Source of the DNA: Sphingobacteriia bacterium
GTDB lineage: Bacteria > Bacteroidota > Bacteroidia > Chitinophagales > Chitinophagaceae
DNA length: 17,338 nt
Assembly (NCBI GenBank): GCA_004294465.1
Contig: REAV01000082.1
Coordinates: 1-17,338 of the forward strand
Direction: 5' to 3'
How positions within the stretch are numbered: the first letter of the stretch is position 1; every line of letters starts with the position of its first letter. The translations under genes and the position numbers were made by a program. This document shows positions 14,109 through 17,338 of this stretch, in pieces. Under the pieces are notes generated by a model that saw only the letters and a list, made by a program, of their open reading frames with translations, was not told the origin of the DNA and ran no database searches.

Positions 14109-15209
14109 ATGAAAATCAGTCAAATCATTTCGGTGTTGGAGAAAAAAGCACCACTAGCTTATCAGGAATCTTACGACAATGCGGGATTAATTATAGGAAA
14201 TAAACATATGGATTGCTCTGGAATCCTTTGTACACTTGATGTTACAGGTGAAATAATACAAGAAGCTATTCAGCATAATTGTAATTTAATTGTAGCTCAT
14301 CATCCGATTATTTTTAAGGGTTTATCAAAAATAAACGGGGCTAATGAAGTAGAACGAATAGTAATTGATGCTATAAAAAATGATATCGCTATTTATGCTG
14401 TCCATACTAATCTAGACAATATTTCAGATGGGGTAAACAGCACAATTGCCCAGCAATTAGGATTAATCAATACTCGAATTTTAGCTCCCAAAAAAAATGG
14501 ATTGGTTAAATTGGTCAGTTTTGTTCCCCGTGATTTTGCTGAAAAAGTGAAAAACGCCCTTTTTGAGGCGGGGGCAGGCAATATTGGTGAGTACAGTGAA
14601 ACCAGTTTTAGTTCAGAAGGCACCGGAAGTTTTAAAGGATCACAAAATTCCAATCCTGTAATTGGCCAAAAAGGTATTAGGGAATTGGTAAAAGAAATAA
14701 GAATAGAAGTTATTTTGCCCTCTTATTTGCAATCAACTGTTTTATTGGCATTGAAAGATGCCCACCCATACGAGGAAGTTGCTTACGATTTTTTCCCTTT
14801 AAACAATGAAAATCAATTGGTTGGAAGTGGTATGATCGGCGAATTAACAATACCCATTGCTTCAACCGAGTTCCTGAAACTATTAAAGGCAAAATTTACC
14901 CTTTCTGTGATCAAACACAGCCCAATTATCACTGAAAAAGTGCAAAAAATAGCGTTTTGTGGAGGCTCAGGAAGCTTTTTAATTCCACTTGCTAAAGCCG
15001 CAAAAGCTGATTTTTTTGTTAGCGCAGACATAAAATACCATGATTTTTTTGAAGCAGATAACCAAATGGTTATTGCTGATATTGGCCATTGGGAAAGTGA
15101 ACAATATACTGTTGATCTAGTTTTTGCTGAATTAACCGCCAAATTCCCTAACTTTGCCGTCCTAAAAACAGCTAATATGACCAATCCGGTTCGCTATTTT
15201 TTAGGGTAA
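14109..15209 (+). CDS. Nif3-like dinuclear metal centre protein (YqfO type, GTP cyclohydrolase 1 type 2/NIF3 family)
   Basis: Proteins of this family form toroidal hexamers with a two-metal site; the cellular role is not settled. The metal ligands are visible: H64-H65 in V-A-H-H-P-I, D103 in H-T-N-L-D-N, H327 and E331 in D-I-G-H-W-E-S-E. The 366-residue length and the insert from about 132 to 235, which ends H-P-Y-E-E-V-A-Y-D, are those of the YqfO subtype carrying a PII-like middle domain, in contrast to short YbgI forms of about 250 residues. The gene starts a plus-strand run and is divergent from the class IV PLP enzyme across 64 bp. The zinc-ribbon gene starts 20 bp after it, a pairing also known in Helicobacter pylori. 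Confidence 0.92.
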   Translation: MKISQIISVLEKKAPLAYQESYDNAGLIIGNKHMDCSGILCTLDVTGEIIQEAIQHNCNLIVAHHPIIFKGLSKINGANEVERIVIDAIKNDIAIYAVHTNLDNISDGVNSTIAQQLGLINTRILAPKKNGLVKLVSFVPRDFAEKVKNALFEAGAGNIGEYSETSFSSEGTGSFKGSQNSNPVIGQKGIRELVKEIRIEVILPSYLQSTVLLALKDAHPYEEVAYDFFPLNNENQLVGSGMIGELTIPIASTEFLKLLKAKFTLSVIKHSPIITEKVQKIAFCGGSGSFLIPLAKAAKADFFVSADIKYHDFFEADNQMVIADIGHWESEQYTVDLVFAELTAKFPNFAVLKTANMTNPVRYFLG

Positions 15210-15229
15210 TCTCAAACTACAAACTATAT

Positions 15230-15985
15230 ATGGCATCTGTAAAAGATTTCTCAGTTGAAGAAAAATTAGTAAACCTATTGCGTTTACAAAAGATCGATAG
15301 CAAGTTGGATGAAATTCAGGTTCTAAAGGGTGAGCTTCCAATGGAAGTAAGCGATTTGGAAGATGAAATCCAAGGATTAACCAATCGCCAGACTCGTATT
15401 GAAGAAGAAATCAACGGGATCACTGAGTTTATTGAAGGCAAGAAAAATGTTATTAAGGATAGTGAAGCCCTTATTGCAAAATACGAGAAACAAAGCGACA
15501 ATGTAAAAAACAACAGAGAGTTCGAAGCAATCAACAAGGAAGTTGAAATGCAACAACTTGAAGTAAAATTGGCAGAGAAACATATTCGTGATGCAAATGA
15601 AGAACTTGCAGAAAAAGTAAAAGCTTTAGAAATTGCCAAAAAGCAAGTAAGTGTTAAAGAGGGCGTTCTCACCCACAAAAAAGGAGAATTAGAAAAAATC
15701 ATTGCTGATACCGAAAAAGAAGAAACTGCTTTAAACAAAGTAAGCACTGATGCAAGAAATCATATTGATGAGCGTTTAATATACAGCTACGATCGTATTC
15801 GCAAAAGCTACAGAAATGGATTAGCAGTCGTTCCAGTTGAGCGTGATGCCTGTGGTGGTTGCTTTAATTCTATACCTCCTCAACGTCAAAGCGAAATCCG
15901 TTTACATAAAAAAATCATTGTTTGCGAAAACTGTGGTAGAATTTTAGTAGACGCAGATTTAAATGATACAGTTGAAGCAAAATAA
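15230..15985 (+). CDS. Coiled-coil protein with C-terminal C4-type zinc ribbon
   Basis: The 251-residue protein has a long Lys/Glu-rich helical hairpin (about 10-190) with the conserved N-N-R-E-F-E-A-I-N-K-E block at 94-104, then a zinc ribbon with C208-x2-C211 and C232-x2-C235 (C-G-G-C and C-E-N-C). No signal peptide or membrane segment is visible, so it is cytoplasmic. The family (zf-RING_7; H. pylori HP0958/FlgZ is a member) has been linked to nucleic-acid binding and, in flagellated bacteria, to flagellar regulation; flagella are not expected here, so the role is unknown. It is 20 bp downstream of the Nif3-family gene and is followed by a terminator. Confidence 0.9.
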   Translation: MASVKDFSVEEKLVNLLRLQKIDSKLDEIQVLKGELPMEVSDLEDEIQGLTNRQTRIEEEINGITEFIEGKKNVIKDSEALIAKYEKQSDNVKNNREFEAINKEVEMQQLEVKLAEKHIRDANEELAEKVKALEIAKKQVSVKEGVLTHKKGELEKIIADTEKEETALNKVSTDARNHIDERLIYSYDRIRKSYRNGLAVVPVERDACGGCFNSIPPQRQSEIRLHKKIIVCENCGRILVDADLNDTVEAK

Positions 15986-16006
15986 GCTTCCTTAAAATAT
16001 AGACAA

Positions 16007-16044
16007 AAGAAAGGGTGTTCAATTTGGATACCCTTTCTTATTTT
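16007..16044 (+). terminator. Rho-independent terminator after the zinc-ribbon gene
   Basis: AAGAAAGGGT at 16007-16016 is exactly complementary to ACCCTTTCTT at 16030-16039, extended by one G-U pair, with an 11-base loop and a short T-rich tail (ATTTTC). It starts 22 bp after the zinc-ribbon stop codon and ends 10 bp before the next start codon, so the last gene must be read from a promoter overlapping it or by readthrough. Confidence 0.75.
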
Positions 16045-16053
16045 CGATAACAG

Positions 16054-17338
16054 ATGAAGTCAAATTTATTACTCCTATCTTTTGTTTTTTTTACTTTTTG
16101 CGCATCAGCACAAAAAGTTTTTGATTTTAATGCAACCTGTATACAATCATTTCAAGAAATCACTAAATTAAAAATCAAGCCAGGTAAAATTCTTGCACAA
16201 AAAGCGTTACAACTAAATCAAGACAATTTAATTCCAGTATTATTAGAGAGCTATGCAGATTTTTATATTTTATTCCTGAATGAAAACCCTGCAGAGTATG
16301 AATCATTATATCCGCAATTTCAAGAAAGATTGAATAGTATAGAAGAAGGGCCCAAATCTTCTCCATTTTATTTATTCTCACTGGCCATTATCCGATTGCA
16401 GAGAGCCAGTGTATCTGTAAAATTTGGAAATACCTGGGATGCAGCATGGGATTTTAGAAAGGCATATGTACTACTAAAAGAAAATAAGAAAAAATTTCCA
16501 GGCTTCTCCCCTAATGATATAATGTATGGCGCATTAGAAACAGTAATAGGAACCGTTCCGAAAGGATACAAATGGTTAGTAAATATTCTAGGCATGAAAG
16601 GTTCCATTACAGAGGGCATGAAAAAGATCAATCAATTCACGAATAATAACGACCCTTGGTCCAAACTCTTTTTTAATCAAGCAGCATTTATTTACCCTTA
16701 TCTTTTATTTTTTATAGAGAATAAAAAAGAGGAGGCTTTGCAATTTATTCAACAAAGAAAATTAGACATTATCAATAATCATTTACATGCTTATATGGCA
16801 TCCAACCTTGCTCTAAATAATAAGCAGGTTGAACTTTCTAAATCAATTGTTCTAAACAGAAATAAATCGGAAGAATACCTTAAACTAAGTGTATGGGATT
16901 TTCAATTGGGGTATGCTAAATTATACCACTTGGAATATCAAGAAGCTAAAAGTCATTTTGAAATGTACACGCAAAATTTCAAGGGTAAATTTTACATTAA
17001 AGATGCATACCAAAAAATAAGCTGGATCAATTATCTTCAAGGAAACATGAAAGCCGCAGAAGATGCACGGAAACAAATTCTCAAAAAAGGATCAACTCAA
17101 TCAGATGCAGATAAACAAGCATCCAAAGATGCCAAAAATAATTACTGGCCCAATATACTTTTATTAAAAGCACGTTTATTGAATGATGGAGGATACCATA
17201 TTGAATCATTCAAATTATTAGCAGGTAAAACTGAAGACGATTTTGATAAAATAGAAGATAAACTAGAATTCGCTTATCGGGTTGGAAGAATTTATGATGA
17301 CCTGGGTAATGAAGAAGAAGCCATTAAATCATATCAAA
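16054..17338 (+). CDS. Secreted helical-repeat (TPR-like) protein, N-terminal part, cut by the right edge
   Basis: A frame opens with ATG at 16054 and stays open for 428 codons to the window end. A signal peptide is evident (M-K-S-N, then a Leu/Phe-rich core, ending A-S-A before Q-K), so the protein is exported. The rest is a run of amphipathic helices with Ala and aromatic residues spaced as in tetratricopeptide repeats. These are clearest near the end of the window, where the R-I-Y-D-D-L-G-N-E-E-E-A-I-K-S-Y stretch matches a canonical TPR helix pair. The middle block W-D-A-A-W-D-F-R-K-A-Y, followed by P-K-G-Y-K-W-L-V-N-I-L-G, resembles the layout of the TTC39/Iml2 family, but I cannot confirm that. 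The substrate or partner is unknown. It lies behind the zinc-ribbon terminator. Confidence 0.8.
   Translation, partial: MKSNLLLLSFVFFTFCASAQKVFDFNATCIQSFQEITKLKIKPGKILAQKALQLNQDNLIPVLLESYADFYILFLNENPAEYESLYPQFQERLNSIEEGPKSSPFYLFSLAIIRLQRASVSVKFGNTWDAAWDFRKAYVLLKENKKKFPGFSPNDIMYGALETVIGTVPKGYKWLVNILGMKGSITEGMKKINQFTNNNDPWSKLFFNQAAFIYPYLLFFIENKKEEALQFIQQRKLDIINNHLHAYMASNLALNNKQVELSKSIVLNRNKSEEYLKLSVWDFQLGYAKLYHLEYQEAKSHFEMYTQNFKGKFYIKDAYQKISWINYLQGNMKAAEDARKQILKKGSTQSDADKQASKDAKNNYWPNILLLKARLLNDGGYHIESFKLLAGKTEDDFDKIEDKLEFAYRVGRIYDDLGNEEEAIKSYQ

Noticed and set aside
15316..15747. Long minus-strand open frame (143 codons) inside the zinc-ribbon gene
   Set aside because: It is the complement of Lys/Glu-rich coiled-coil codons, giving a Ser/Phe-rich product without a recognisable motif, and the plus-strand gene is clearly real.

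Overview
The window reads as a chromosomal segment of an AT-rich member of the Bacteroidota, most likely the Chitinophagaceae or a close relative. The evidence is a sprA (type IX secretion / gliding) gene directly behind ruvA, TAnnTTTG-type -7 boxes, menaquinone genes of the futalosine pathway, an OmpA-type porin with thrombospondin type 3 repeats, and eukaryote-like 6-pyruvoyl-tetrahydropterin synthases. No rRNA, tRNA, phage, insertion sequence or CRISPR array is visible. Nearly all of it is ordinary housekeeping DNA; the unexplained parts are small and intergenic.

Layout. Positions 1-1763 (minus): ruvA followed by the N-terminal third or less of sprA, which runs off the left edge. Positions 1863-5858 (plus): a beta-ketoacyl-ACP synthase III (fabH), a Cys/Met-metabolism PLP enzyme, a GNAT acetyltransferase of spermidine/spermine acetyltransferase type, and a GH5 glycosidase lipoprotein. 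Three 21-bp tandem repeats fill the gap after fabH. Positions 5862-8627 (minus): two paralogous PTPS/QueD-family genes, folE (overlapping the nearer one) and fabD, transcribed in the order PTPS-2, PTPS-1, folE, fabD. Positions 8697-10160 (plus): mqnB and mqnD, two menaquinone (futalosine pathway) genes 6 bp apart. Positions 10163-10267: a nested palindromic element with a perfect 19-bp outer stem. Positions 10279-14044 (minus): a class I CPD photolyase, an ompA-like porin with its own terminator, and a class IV PLP aminotransferase/lyase. Positions 14109-17338 (plus): a Nif3/YqfO-family metal protein, a coiled-coil C4 zinc-ribbon protein with a terminator behind it, and the start of a large secreted helical-repeat (TPR-like) protein cut by the right edge.

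How the genes work together. FolE makes 7,8-dihydroneopterin triphosphate, the substrate of the PTPS family, so the PTPS-1/folE overlap is a pterin module. The class IV enzyme may make p-aminobenzoate for folate, which also starts with FolE. FabH and FabD are two fatty-acid initiation steps (condensation, and malonyl loading of ACP). MqnB and MqnD are consecutive-pathway enzymes for menaquinone, the respiratory quinone of this phylum. SprA, the OmpA-like porin, the GH5 lipoprotein and the last protein belong to the cell envelope.

The best candidates for something undescribed are the nested palindrome at 10163-10267, which looks like a REP/MITE-type element or a bidirectional terminator, and the 21-bp tandem repeats after fabH. 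No convincing new multi-gene system was found.
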